This document shows, one piece after another, positions 34,609 to 43,279 of a stretch of DNA of 64,000 bases. How positions within the stretch are numbered: the stretch's first letter is position 1; each line of letters starts with the position of its first letter. The translations under genes and the position numbers were made by a program. The DNA comes from Natrinema halophilum (lineage in GTDB: Archaea; Halobacteriota; Halobacteria; Halobacteriales; Natrialbaceae): assembly GCF_013402815.2 (NCBI RefSeq), contig NZ_CP058601.1:1550001-1614000 (forward strand), written 5' to 3'. A model generated the notes under the pieces. It was not told where the DNA came from. It saw only the letters and a program-made list of their open reading frames with translations, and made no database searches.

Positions 34609-35810
34609 CAGTCTGCCCTCCGGATCGTCGATCGAGTGACGTCATCGAGGCTCGCACACCCCGATAGTCCGACGGTCAGGTCCAGATCCGCCAACAGGTT
34701 CTCGAGGACGGCACGAACGCCGTCTTCACCGCCGATCCCGAGTCCCAGCGCGTAGGGCCGGCCGAGCAAGACGGCATCGGCGCCGAGCGCTATCGCGCGA
34801 ACGACGTCGCTCCCGCGCCGAATGCCGCTGTCGAAGAGAACCGGAACGTCGTTATCGGAACCCACCGCCTCGTCGACCGCATCGACGATGTCCGGTAGCG
34901 CATCCAGTGCGGGAATCGCACCATCGACCTGCCGACCGCCGTGATTCGAGACGACCATCCCGTCGACGCCTTGATCGACCGCCTTCCGGGCGTCAGCGGG
35001 ATGGAGTACCCCTTTGATGATGATCGGGAGGTCAGTCTGTGCCCGAAGCCAGTCGAGATCGTCCCAGGTCAGCGATGCATCGCCGAAACACTCCTGCCAG
35101 GACGCGATCGCGGCTTCCTCGTTTTCCCACGGGTCGTCTCCATCGAGGCGGTTGCGAAAGGCCGGGTCCTCGAAGTAGTTTTTCAGCCCTTCTCCCTCGA
35201 GGAAGGGCAGGTAGCCGAGTTCGATATCCCGTTCCCGCCAGCCCATCTTCGGGGTGTCGAGCGTGACGACGACGGCCTCGAAGCCCGCCTCTTCGGCGCG
35301 CTCGAGGAAGCTAGCCGCGACATCCCTGTCGGAACTCCAGTAGAGTTGGAACCAGCCGGGACCATCGCCGAGTTCCTCGCCGACTTCCTCGATCGTGTAC
35401 GAGGAGACGGAGCTACAGATCATCGGTATTTCGAGATCGCTTACCGCCCGTGCCACCGCCAGTTCCGCTTCCTCGTGGAGGATCGACTGGACGCCGACGG
35501 GGGCGAGCATCACGGGAGCGGGGTACTCTCGACCGAAGAGTTCGATGGACAGATCACGCTCCGAGACGTCCCGCATGACCCGGGGTGCTATCTGCCACTT
35601 GTCGAAGGCGCGGTCGTTCGCCTCGACCGTGGACTCCGAGCCAGCGCCGCCGACGACGTAGGCGAATGCCTCATCGCTGAGTTCCTCGCGGGCACGTTTT
35701 TTGAGGTCCTCGTACGAAACGGGAAACTCGGGCGGTTGGTCCTCGAGCATTCCGCTGAGATAAACCTCGGCCTGTCGATGCGGACCGTAATCGGGTGTTT
35801 CCATCGTCAT
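34608..35810 (-). CDS. FMN-dependent alpha-hydroxy-acid dehydrogenase (lactate 2-monooxygenase-like)
   Basis: The 400-aa TIM-barrel protein has PVMLAPVGVQSILHEEAELA, the FMN-phosphate and catalytic signature SNHGGRQVDGAIPALDALP (His base) and a Lys in IIIKGVLHP. The C-terminal DSGIRRGSDVVRAIALGADA motif is standard. The sequence length matches lactate 2-monooxygenase/glycolate oxidase. It would oxidise a 2-hydroxy acid. It is coupled to the HAD gene, a possible pairing of 2-hydroxyacid oxidation with phosphoglycolate clearance. Confidence 0.9.
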   Translation of the reverse strand: MTMETPDYGPHRQAEVYLSGMLEDQPPEFPVSYEDLKKRAREELSDEAFAYVVGGAGSESTVEANDRAFDKWQIAPRVMRDVSERDLSIELFGREYPAPVMLAPVGVQSILHEEAELAVARAVSDLEIPMICSSVSSYTIEEVGEELGDGPGWFQLYWSSDRDVAASFLERAEEAGFEAVVVTLDTPKMGWRERDIELGYLPFLEGEGLKNYFEDPAFRNRLDGDDPWENEEAAIASWQECFGDASLTWDDLDWLRAQTDLPIIIKGVLHPADARKAVDQGVDGMVVSNHGGRQVDGAIPALDALPDIVDAVDEAVGSDNDVPVLFDSGIRRGSDVVRAIALGADAVLLGRPYALGLGIGGEDGVRAVLENLLADLDLTVGLSGCASLDDVTRSTIRRAD

Positions 35811-35985
35811 AACGTATCTTGCGGCGACGGTCGTTCGACCGCCGTGCGAACATCAGTGGCAGTGATTCGAATTCACTTAACAGTACGGAATCAATACGTA
35901 TCTCTATTAACATTCGATTGGTATTTGCCTTCGAACTTAACAATGGAGGATTTTGTCAATTGTATAAGTAAAAAGGAGATGGAGC

Positions 35986-36153
35986 ATGAGTACCGACCGG
36001 TTCAGCGGTGACGGCGACACCGCTATTATTACGGGATCTTCGAGCGGCATCGGGAAGTCGATCGCAGAGCGGTTCGCCGAGGACGGCGTCGACGTCGTCG
36101 TCTGCTCCCGCGAGCAGGAGAACGGGTCGATTCGCTTCGCGGGCCATTCGTGA
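35986..36153 (+). pseudogene. Short-chain dehydrogenase, 5' fragment only
   Basis: The frame starts MSTDRFSGDGDTAIITGSSS and includes GIGKSIAERFAEDGVDVVVC, the Rossmann motif of a FabG-type SDR, then reads 11 unrelated residues and stops at 36151-36153. A purine-rich AAAAGGAGATGG ribosome-binding site lies just upstream. The rest of the gene is missing and is replaced by what looks like the end of a TnpB-type element, so insertion and deletion removed it. Confidence 0.8.
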
Positions 36154-36195
36154 ACCGTCCAGCGTTTCGGCTGATCCGTTCAACGGAAGCCTCAG

Positions 36196-36277
36196 TCACC
36201 GCAGCTCGCGACGGCCGTAGCCGAACCACTTCTCCCCAGAGAGGACCCCACGGCTTTAGCCCTGGGAGGATGCCGGA
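36196..36277 (+). mobile_element. Probable right end of an IS1341/TnpB-type element (remnant)
   Basis: The sequence CCCCACGGCTTTAGCCCTGG folds as an imperfect hairpin and is followed by GAGGATGCCGG. The minus-strand remnant at 19484-19570 ends the same way (GGAGGATGTC after hairpins), which supports both calls. No intact TnpB frame survives; the left boundary is unknown, probably near 36130 where the SDR sequence stops. Confidence 0.45.
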
Positions 36278-36349
36278 GTGCGAGAGCATAAACGATCAGC
36301 CTCTCGCCTCCGGTTCCCATACAGCCAAAGGGCCACGCTCCTTCTGTGA

Positions 36350-37357
36350 ATGACGATGACTGACAGAGACGTTCACCTACCAGTCGCCGCGCAGCCGACG
36401 ATCGAATCGATTACCGACTATACGCAGACAGCCGAAGAGAAGAGCTACGACTGCGCGTGGCTTCCGGAGACGTGGGGACGGGATGGCGTAACTGTGCTGA
36501 CGGCGATGGCCGAGCGGACGGAGTCGATCGATATCGGCTCGAGTATCCTCAATACTTACTCGCGATCGCCGGCACTACTGGGCCAGACTGCGGCGACGCT
36601 GCAAGAGCTTTCGGAGGGACGATTTCGGCTGGGCCTGGGACCGAGTGGCCCCGTCGTAATCGAAAACTGGCACGGGATGGAGTTTGGCAATCCACTCAAG
36701 CGAACCCGTGAGACAGTCGAAATCGTCAGAAAAGTGCTGTCAGGGGAACCCGTCGATTACGACGGAGAGGACTTCCAGCTGTCTGGCTTTCGCCTGCGCT
36801 GTGACCCGCCCGAGCCGGAGCCACCCGTCGAGGTCACCGGGATGGGGCCCAAAGCCGTCGAACTCGCGGGTCGGTTTTCCGACGGCTGGCACGGCATCAT
36901 GCTCACCCCCGATGGGATGAAAGACCGAATCGAAGATATCGAGCGCGGCGCCGAACTCGGCGACCGCGATGCGGACGACGTTCAGGTTACCGCGGGCGTT
37001 ACCTGCTGTGCACTGGACGATCCCGAGCAAGCCCGCGCGCTCACACGGCAACACATCGGATTCTATATCGGTGGAATGGGTACCTTCTACCGCGATACGC
37101 TCGAGCGCCAGGGCTATGACGAAGCCACTGAAATCTACGACAGCTGGCAAGACGGCGACCGCAAGCGCGCCCTCGAACTGATCGAGGAAAACATCCTCGA
37201 CGATCTCTGTGCCGCGGGCGATCCCGAAACTGCCAGAACGAAACTCGAGCGCTACGAAGCGATCGACGGCATCGACGCCATCGCAGTCAGTTTCCCACGA
37301 GGCGCAAACGACGAGCAGATCCGCCAGACGATGGACGCTGTTGCGCCCACTAACTGA
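36350..37357 (+). CDS. LLM-class (F420-dependent) oxidoreductase
   Basis: The 335-aa protein has a luciferase-like TIM barrel with YDCAWLPETWGRDGVTVL, SSILNTYSRSPALLGQTAAT and LGLGPSGPVVIENWHG, the pattern of the haloarchaeal F420-dependent subgroup related to methylene-H4MPT reductase. Haloarchaea make F420, so this is the likely cofactor. The substrate is unknown. A second ATG at 36356 is possible. Confidence 0.88.
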   Translation: MTMTDRDVHLPVAAQPTIESITDYTQTAEEKSYDCAWLPETWGRDGVTVLTAMAERTESIDIGSSILNTYSRSPALLGQTAATLQELSEGRFRLGLGPSGPVVIENWHGMEFGNPLKRTRETVEIVRKVLSGEPVDYDGEDFQLSGFRLRCDPPEPEPPVEVTGMGPKAVELAGRFSDGWHGIMLTPDGMKDRIEDIERGAELGDRDADDVQVTAGVTCCALDDPEQARALTRQHIGFYIGGMGTFYRDTLERQGYDEATEIYDSWQDGDRKRALELIEENILDDLCAAGDPETARTKLERYEAIDGIDAIAVSFPRGANDEQIRQTMDAVAPTN

Positions 37358-37433
37358 GCGCGGTCGACACCCACCCGAGTCCGGCATCCGAATCGGTGAC
37401 CGTGATAGTGGCCGAACTGGATCGTTTCCGATT

Positions 37434-37501
37434 GGAACTGAAAAGGGGAGCGTCCGGATGGAACTGAAAAGGGGTGCGTCCGGATGGAACTGAAAAGGGG
37501 A
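37434..37501. repeat. Tandem 26-bp repeat
   Basis: Nearly three head-to-tail copies of GGAACTGAAAAGGGGTGCGT plus CCGGAT, spacing 26 bases, in the short intergenic region before the AIR-synthase-like gene. No coding role is apparent. Confidence 0.7.
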
Positions 37502-37586
37502 CCGAAGTGGTCTCAATAGGGATACGATTCGTCGCGGCGATCGATGCTTCGATAGCTACAAACCGCTCATTGTCCCAGTTCGTGGT

Positions 37587-38588
37587 ATGCCCGGCAAGGT
37601 GAGTCCCGACGACCTGCTCACGCACGTGTTCGAGCGAACGGGGGCAACCGAGTCCGATGACACGATACTGCAGGGACCCGCAGATGGCGAAGATGCTGCG
37701 GCAATCGAGTGGCCGGACGGCGATGACACGCTCGTCGTCAGTTCCGATCCGATATCGCTGGCCGCCTCGCAAGTCGGCCGGCTCGGCGTCTCCGTCGCGA
37801 CCAACGACGTCGCGGTTTCGGGAGCCGATCCGCGCTGGTTGACAGCCGTCGTATTACTCCCTGGCGGGGCCGACGAGACCGTTCTCGAGGAGATAACCCG
37901 CGATCTCGACGAGGCCGCCCGCACGGTCGGCGCATCGATCGTCGGCGGCCACTCGGAGTACGTCGACCAACTCGAGCGACCGCTCCTCTCCCTGACGGCG
38001 ATGGGAACGACCGAGCGCTTCGTTCCGACCGGCGGTGCGGAACCCGGCGACGCCGTCGTCCTTACGAAGGCGGCGGGGATCGAGGGAACGGCTATTCTCG
38101 CGGCCGACTTCGGCGACGATCTCGGGGTCGATCCCGACACTTGCACGCGCGCGGTAACGTTTCTCGAGGAGATCAGTGTCGTCCCGGATAGCCGCATCGT
38201 CCGCGAGTACGCGAACGCGATGCACGACCCGACCGAAGGCGGTGTTGCAGCCGGTTTGCTCGAGGTAGCACGCGCCTCGAACGTACAGATCGACGCGGAT
38301 CGAGACGCCGTACCGATCCGGAAGGAGACCGCGACCCTGTGTGAGGCGGCCGGCGTCGATCCGCTGCGAATTTTCGGTTCTGGCGGGCTGATCGCGACCG
38401 TGCCAGCGGAGTCGCTCGACCCATGTCTCGCTGACCTCGAGGAAACGGGTATCGAAGCCGCCGTAATCGGCACCGTCCGAGAAGTTGACGGTGGCGATCC
38501 CGGCCTCTCTATCGGCGAGGAGTCGATCGTCGATCCGATCGACGACGACCTCTATCCGCTCTGGGCGGCAGCCGACGCTGGCGGCTAA
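37587..38588 (+). CDS. AIR-synthase-family protein (HypE/ThiL/SelD-like)
   Basis: The 333-aa protein has the N-terminal ATP-binding domain with SSDPISLAASQVGRLGVSVA plus TNDVAVSGADPRWL, and the C-terminal PurM domain with VLTKAAGIEGTAILA, MHDPTEGGVAAGLLEVA and IFGSGGLIATVP. These match HypE-like archaeal AIR-synthase-related proteins. Without hypF/hypC neighbours a hydrogenase role is unlikely; it may be another ATP-dependent small-molecule enzyme. Confidence 0.85.
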   Translation: MPGKVSPDDLLTHVFERTGATESDDTILQGPADGEDAAAIEWPDGDDTLVVSSDPISLAASQVGRLGVSVATNDVAVSGADPRWLTAVVLLPGGADETVLEEITRDLDEAARTVGASIVGGHSEYVDQLERPLLSLTAMGTTERFVPTGGAEPGDAVVLTKAAGIEGTAILAADFGDDLGVDPDTCTRAVTFLEEISVVPDSRIVREYANAMHDPTEGGVAAGLLEVARASNVQIDADRDAVPIRKETATLCEAAGVDPLRIFGSGGLIATVPAESLDPCLADLEETGIEAAVIGTVREVDGGDPGLSIGEESIVDPIDDDLYPLWAAADAGG

Positions 38589-38765
38589 TTCTCCACGTCA
38601 GTTGTGATCCGTTATCCAGTCGTCGCACCGATTCATCAGCGTCAGGATTGGACTGGGGGGAGTGATTTCGTCATCGCAGTCGATTCATATACTCTCCAGA
38701 TCCCATAGACTATAGATAATAACCAACACAAAAAAGTACGCCTACGTTGTGGTGGTCGTCGTGAG

Positions 38766-39416
38766 ATGAGATACGCAAAATGCATCATCATCCCTGACGA
38801 CGAGGGATTACACCCCGTCGACAAGCGGATTGCAGACCATCCCGACGTCGACCGCGAACTTCTTCACAACGTGAATCTACTCGACGACGAGTCGATCGTG
38901 ACTATCTATCAATTCTCGGGTGACAGAACTGCTCTCGAACCGATTTTGCAGGATTCCTCGATGGTGTGTAAGTATCAGCTCTCGGGTGTGGACGACGTAA
39001 TACACGCCTACATTCACGTCAAGCCTTATGACAAACTCGTGGGCCTGCTGAGCATGCTCAAGAAATTCGAGTTCATATTCGATACGCCACTCGAATTTAC
39101 GCGACGCGGCGGATTGTGCGTGACGATGATTGGTGACGTCCAGAGCTTCCAGAACGCCATTCCGGACGTTCCTGATGGGATCAGGCTCAAGCTCCTCAAG
39201 ACGGGGAGTTACGAACCGAACACCGACAGGCTATACTCCCAGCTTACCGACCGCCAACAGGAGATCCTGCGGACTGCTGTCGATATGGGCTATTACAGTG
39301 TTCCGCGGGCCGTTACACACGACGATATCGGAACCGAACTCGGCTGTACCGGGGGTACTGTCGGTGGCCACCTGCGAAAAATAGAGTCGAAACTGCTCTC
39401 ACAGATCGTTCCGTAA
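38766..39416 (+). CDS. HTH_10 (bacterio-opsin-activator-like) transcriptional regulator
   Basis: The 216-aa protein has a C-terminal HTH_10 domain: LTDRQQEILRTAVDMGYYSV then PRAVTHDDIGTELGCTGGTV and GGHLRKIESKLL. The N-terminal 150 residues form an alpha/beta sensor-like domain seen in many haloarchaeal HTH_10 proteins. It is monocistronic, with an AT-rich promoter region upstream (about 38690-38750). The regulated genes are unknown. Confidence 0.87.
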   Translation: MRYAKCIIIPDDEGLHPVDKRIADHPDVDRELLHNVNLLDDESIVTIYQFSGDRTALEPILQDSSMVCKYQLSGVDDVIHAYIHVKPYDKLVGLLSMLKKFEFIFDTPLEFTRRGGLCVTMIGDVQSFQNAIPDVPDGIRLKLLKTGSYEPNTDRLYSQLTDRQQEILRTAVDMGYYSVPRAVTHDDIGTELGCTGGTVGGHLRKIESKLLSQIVP

Positions 39417-39812
39417 CCCGAATCCGGGGCGCCGGCAAAGACATCCGTGTTGTCGGTGACCTGGACGCCGACCAGACCACCGTAACGGGATCGACCGTCG
39501 CGAGAAGTTGGGTCCGAAACGGGCAGCATCTTTCGAGAAGAGGTGCGACGGGAACGCTCCGAGATTCACGTCTGGAAGGCGAAAACGGCGATGAGACGAA
39601 ATCGGTCGTCAGCGTTCGGCGAACGTGACTGAGTCGGCCGATGCTCCCGACTCACTCTCGGTTATCGTTCGCGCGACAGGAGAGTAACGGTTTACCGACA
39701 GTCACAGGCCCGGATATAAACCGCCGCGTATTACACGGATCAAACTGTTCGACAGTCATCGTCTCTACGCTAGCAACGGGACTCTCCGCCGGATGAGCCC
39801 GAACCGATAGCC
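39417..39812. other. Intergenic stretch
   Basis: No supported gene. A minus-strand frame here contains VGVQVTDNTDVFAGAPDSGY, which looks protein-like but has no family or coherent start, so I leave it unannotated. Confidence 0.4.
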
Positions 39813-40385
39813 ATGGCGACCAACGACATCGTTCAAGAAATCGACGCATCGCTGAGAAAATCGGATACCGAACTCGAGGCAGCCCTTCCGAAGTTGCTCC
39901 AGGATATCGAGGGTCATGTCGAGACGTTCGTGCGCGACTATCCCGAAACGTTCAACCGCTTGATCGAGCGGTCGAGAACGGTTGACATCGCGTCATTGGT
40001 CTCCGACGATCCCGTGATCGCCGCCACGTTTCAGGAACTGCTCTGGACCCGAACGAACGTTCTCGCCGAATCGTCACCCGAGGTCAAAGAGCACATCGAT
40101 GACGACATTACCGTCAACTTTGAGGCCAAAGATTGCCCGATAGCGGGCCATCTCGTCATCGATGGTGACGAGCAGACGATGTACGGCGACACGGGTCGAC
40201 TCGACGATCCGATGCTCGAGATTACCGGGCCCGCGACGACGCTTATCGGTCTGATCCTCGGGAACGTCCATCCGATTCGAGGGTACATACAACAGCAGTA
40301 CGATATGGACGGGCCGGTTCACATGGGGACTCGTCTCGCACCGATCATGAACTCGCTGTCCGAACAGGTGCCTGTAGAGAGATAG
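39813..40385 (+). CDS. SCP2 (sterol-carrier-like) domain protein
   Basis: The 190-aa protein has an N-terminal helical region (about 1-90) and a C-terminal SCP2-like lipid-binding fold: ITVNFEAKDCPIAGHLVIDG, then LEITGPATTLIGLILG and YIQQQYDMDGPVHMGTRLAP. SCP2 folds bind hydrophobic ligands in a tunnel. A larger relative is encoded at 41845-42570. No partner gene is obvious. Confidence 0.75.
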   Translation: MATNDIVQEIDASLRKSDTELEAALPKLLQDIEGHVETFVRDYPETFNRLIERSRTVDIASLVSDDPVIAATFQELLWTRTNVLAESSPEVKEHIDDDITVNFEAKDCPIAGHLVIDGDEQTMYGDTGRLDDPMLEITGPATTLIGLILGNVHPIRGYIQQQYDMDGPVHMGTRLAPIMNSLSEQVPVER

Positions 40386-40513
40386 AAAGCAGACGGCCGA
40401 CGATCAGATGGGATGTCGCAATCAGTTCTGACGTCCCTCGAGGCCGAGATCGAATCGACAATCGCTATGAGCCGGGATGGCTTAGGTCCGCGAGTCGGTG
40501 TCTTTCTCAACGA

Positions 40514-40762
40514 TTAGTCACCGGACCGAACGACGATCTGATCGTTCACCGTTTCGATGCGGCTAACAGGGATTCGTAGTCGGTCGTCGGCGTCTGATCG
40601 GATGCTGGGGGCCGACGAGGGTTGACTATGCGAATCGACGACGAGGTCCCGAAGAGTGCCGGATTTTGGATCCATCGTAATCGTATGGAGCGTTCCAAAA
40701 TCAGTGCCGTCGATTCCGACGATGTGCTTTCCGCCGAGATTACGAGCCAATATATCGCTCAT
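40514..40762 (-). CDS. PRC-barrel domain protein
   Basis: From the ATG at 40762 (MSDILARNLGGKHIVGIDGT) the 82-aa protein has a single PRC-barrel beta fold (DFGTLHTITMDPKSGTLRDL, then LRIPVSRIETVNDQIVV). Archaeal PRC-barrel proteins such as CdpB are implicated in cell division, while others have RNA-related roles; this one is only assigned to the fold. A start at 40777 would add MGRKH. Confidence 0.82.
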   Translation of the reverse strand: MSDILARNLGGKHIVGIDGTDFGTLHTITMDPKSGTLRDLVVDSHSQPSSAPSIRSDADDRLRIPVSRIETVNDQIVVRSGD

Positions 40763-40876
40763 ATGTTTTCGGCCCACATCCTGTACTAAATCATTTGCGC
40801 CTCGAACGTCGCATAAATTGTCTTTAACTTCACTGAAGCTTGGGTTCCGTATAAATAACCGTGGATGCGCGGACTA

Positions 40877-41596
40877 ATGATGAGGTGTGTCACCAATGTA
40901 CACTCTATGGCGAGTATGGCAGATTCCGACGCCGATCGTGGAGCCGAATCCGGTCGTGGAACCGATACCGGTAATAGAGCAGATACCGGTCGCCGAGCCG
41001 ACGTCCGTTCGGCCGTCGATACTGACGAGCCGCCGTACAGGGTCGCGTTGGCTCCACTCCTTGAGAAGATCGAATCGTTCGAAGTCGACGTTCGAGCTGT
41101 CGAAGCCGCTATTGCTGGCGGACTCGCCGGCGGGTTTCAAGCTGCGCTGGTCATCCAACTGTACGACACTGACGCGATTCGCCGGATTGGTGCAGTCGTC
41201 GGCGCACCGACTCTGGACGGCGGCTGGCTCGCGATGTTCGCACTCGGTGTGTTGTTCGCGCTGCCGTTTCACGGATACGTCTCGAGATCGATCGACGGGT
41301 TCGTCTCGAAGGTACTGGAACTCTCGAGGGCCAATGAGGCCCTTCGGACGATCCTCTCGGTCGTGCTCCGGCGATCGGCGCTGACGACGACGACGGTCGT
41401 ACTCGGTAACGGCTACGGGATCGCGATCGGTATTCTCTTCTCCGTGTTTCTGCTGCCGATGTGGTTGACGGTCGTGACGAACGTGGCGACGCCCGTGCCC
41501 GACGTCACGATCGCTGGCGTCGCTGGCGTCATCGCGTGGACGGTATACGGAGGGACGCTCGGGTTCGTATATGGCCTCATCATCGAATACCGATAG
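40877..41596 (+). CDS. Four-TM membrane protein with disordered N-terminus, unknown function
   Basis: The protein has an Asp/Gly/Arg-rich N-terminal stretch (about 15-45) and then four TM segments, including AAIAGGLAGGFQAALVIQL, WLAMFALGVLFALPF and ITIAGVAG-type helices near the end. A TATA-like CGTATAAATAACC at 40849-40861 lies about 25 bases before ATG 40877, which suggests a leaderless start. ATGs at 40907 and 40916 are alternatives. No family is recognised. Confidence 0.7.
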   Translation: MMRCVTNVHSMASMADSDADRGAESGRGTDTGNRADTGRRADVRSAVDTDEPPYRVALAPLLEKIESFEVDVRAVEAAIAGGLAGGFQAALVIQLYDTDAIRRIGAVVGAPTLDGGWLAMFALGVLFALPFHGYVSRSIDGFVSKVLELSRANEALRTILSVVLRRSALTTTTVVLGNGYGIAIGILFSVFLLPMWLTVVTNVATPVPDVTIAGVAGVIAWTVYGGTLGFVYGLIIEYR

Positions 41597-41679
41597 CATC
41601 GAGATGGGTCTCGAGCGGACTGAGACGGGAAACGACGGGGTTCCACCGCAACCGACGATCGGTGGCTGGCAGGTCGACC

Positions 41680-41840
41680 GGCGGTCAGCAGGTCGGTAAC
41701 GGGGAGGATCAATCGGCGGTCAGCAGATCGGTAACGGGGAGGATCAATCGGCGGTCAGCAGATCGGTAACGGGGAGGATCAATCGGCGGTCAGCAGATCG
41801 GTAACGGGGAGGATCAATCGGCGGTCAGCAGATCGGTAAC
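41680..41840. repeat. Tandem 35-bp repeat
   Basis: About four and a half head-to-tail copies of a 35-bp unit (GGCGGTCAGCAGATCGGTAA, then CGGGGAGGATCAATC) with no spacers. The last copy runs to the 3' end of the SCP2-protein gene. It is not a CRISPR array. Confidence 0.85.
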
Positions 41841-41844
41841 AGGA

Positions 41845-42570
41845 TCAGACGATGAATCGTGTGTCGATACCGGCTGAAATTTCGGTGAGAGCGACCGCAG
41901 CACCGGAATACTGCAGGATCGTCTGCACGTCGCCGTCGAGTTCGAAATCGCCGGCCATCAGCATGTCGATGACGTCGCCGTTGCCCCCAACGAGCGTCTT
42001 CCAGTGCTCGTAGTCCCCGACGAGTCGAAACCCATACTGTCGGTCATCGAGTTCGGTGACCGTATCGACGCCACGGCACTCGGTATCCGAGAGGTCCAGA
42101 TACGCGTAGATCGTCCCGTCGGGGGCGACGTTCTCCTCGAGTTGGGTTAGTAGATCGTCGAGAGAATCGGGGGCTGTCGAACGCAGTTCCGGCCACAGTC
42201 GGTCCGGGACATCCGCAAGGGTCGTCGTCAGGACCTCCTCGGTGACCCGTTCCTCGAGCGGTCCGGTCCGGGACTCGATGCGTTCGCGGACGTCTGGCGG
42301 GGCTTCTTCGAGGAGCGGTTCGAGTTGCGTTTCGGGCCGATCGAGAAGTTCTTTGATCGTCTCGACGATTTCCGGCGGCAGATCGGCGACCGCGTTGCTA
42401 TCGAATGGGACGTTCTCCATCTGAAAAACGAATGAGCCATCGAAGTCGACGCCCCACCCAGCAGATTTGTCGGCGTATTCGTCGCTCGCGTTGATCGCGT
42501 CTCGATACGCTTCGAGCCACGGTTCGGTCGGAAAATATCGTTCGATCGGTCGGAGTCGTTGCGTACTCAT
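41845..42570 (-). CDS. SCP2-like domain protein (larger paralogue)
   Basis: From the ATG at 42570 (MSTQRLRPIERYFPTEPWLE) the 241-aa protein ends with an SCP2-type fold: YAYLDLSDTECRGVDTVTEL, the FRLVGDYEHWKTLVGGNGDV strand/helix and MLMAGDFELDGDVQTILQYS. It shares fold and probable hydrophobic-ligand binding with the protein at 39813-40385. The longer open frame to 42825 adds an uncharacteristic N-terminus. Confidence 0.75.
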   Translation of the reverse strand: MSTQRLRPIERYFPTEPWLEAYRDAINASDEYADKSAGWGVDFDGSFVFQMENVPFDSNAVADLPPEIVETIKELLDRPETQLEPLLEEAPPDVRERIESRTGPLEERVTEEVLTTTLADVPDRLWPELRSTAPDSLDDLLTQLEENVAPDGTIYAYLDLSDTECRGVDTVTELDDRQYGFRLVGDYEHWKTLVGGNGDVIDMLMAGDFELDGDVQTILQYSGAAVALTEISAGIDTRFIV

Positions 42571-43279
42571 ATGTTGTGACCGGGCCTCGAAACCCGGCGT
42601 AGTACCGTGGTCGTTGGGAATTCTTGTCGTGGTTTCTCCGACCATGCACGGGGATTTATCAACGGAATCAACGGTATCAGCGATATCAGCGGTATTAGCG
42701 ATAGCAAAGAATATCTCGGAGTCGTTCGAGAGAGCGTCACTCTCTCGTGATCTGGTGAAACCGTTGGTTCGCTTGTTCACGGAAATATTCGATTTCCGGC
42801 CGACCCCGAGGCACTCGCCTTGCATATCTGTAGGTCCCGTGCTATTATGACGGGTCAGTCACGCGGCAAATCGCCGCACGGGCGACACGTTCCTCGACAC
42901 TGTTCCTCGTAGATCGGGGTAGGTAAGTCCACCGACGCCGTCTTGGACCGCCCGTAGGACGACTCAGAACGTGTGAGACGGTACTTACTCGAGCAGGAGA
43001 AGAGAAATCTACTTCGGAGCAAACCCGTAGTGTCGGCTTTCAAAGCGAGCGCCCCCTCTGTCGGCAGCATTGGTACCCGAACGCTGCCGAGGCGGATACA
43101 TGGAAACATGATTTCCACTTTTTCTCGTTCGAAACCACTCGAGATGGTCGAATCGACTCGAACTCACTCAAAATACGTCAGTTCTACGTCCGTTCCCGTC
43201 CTGATCTCCGTATTCGGCACGGGACCGAAAGTAGTGGGTACAATGCTCGTTCTATCGGATCAGATCGTCGGTCGATTGG
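42571..43279. other. Intergenic stretch, no supported gene
   Basis: Reading frames on both strands are short or of non-haloarchaeal composition. A run of related ATCAGCG(A/G)TAT words at 42665-42700 is the only pattern seen. Confidence 0.45.

Noticed and set aside
41680-41840. Possible CRISPR array
   Set aside because: The 35-bp units abut each other with no spacers, and no cas gene is nearby.
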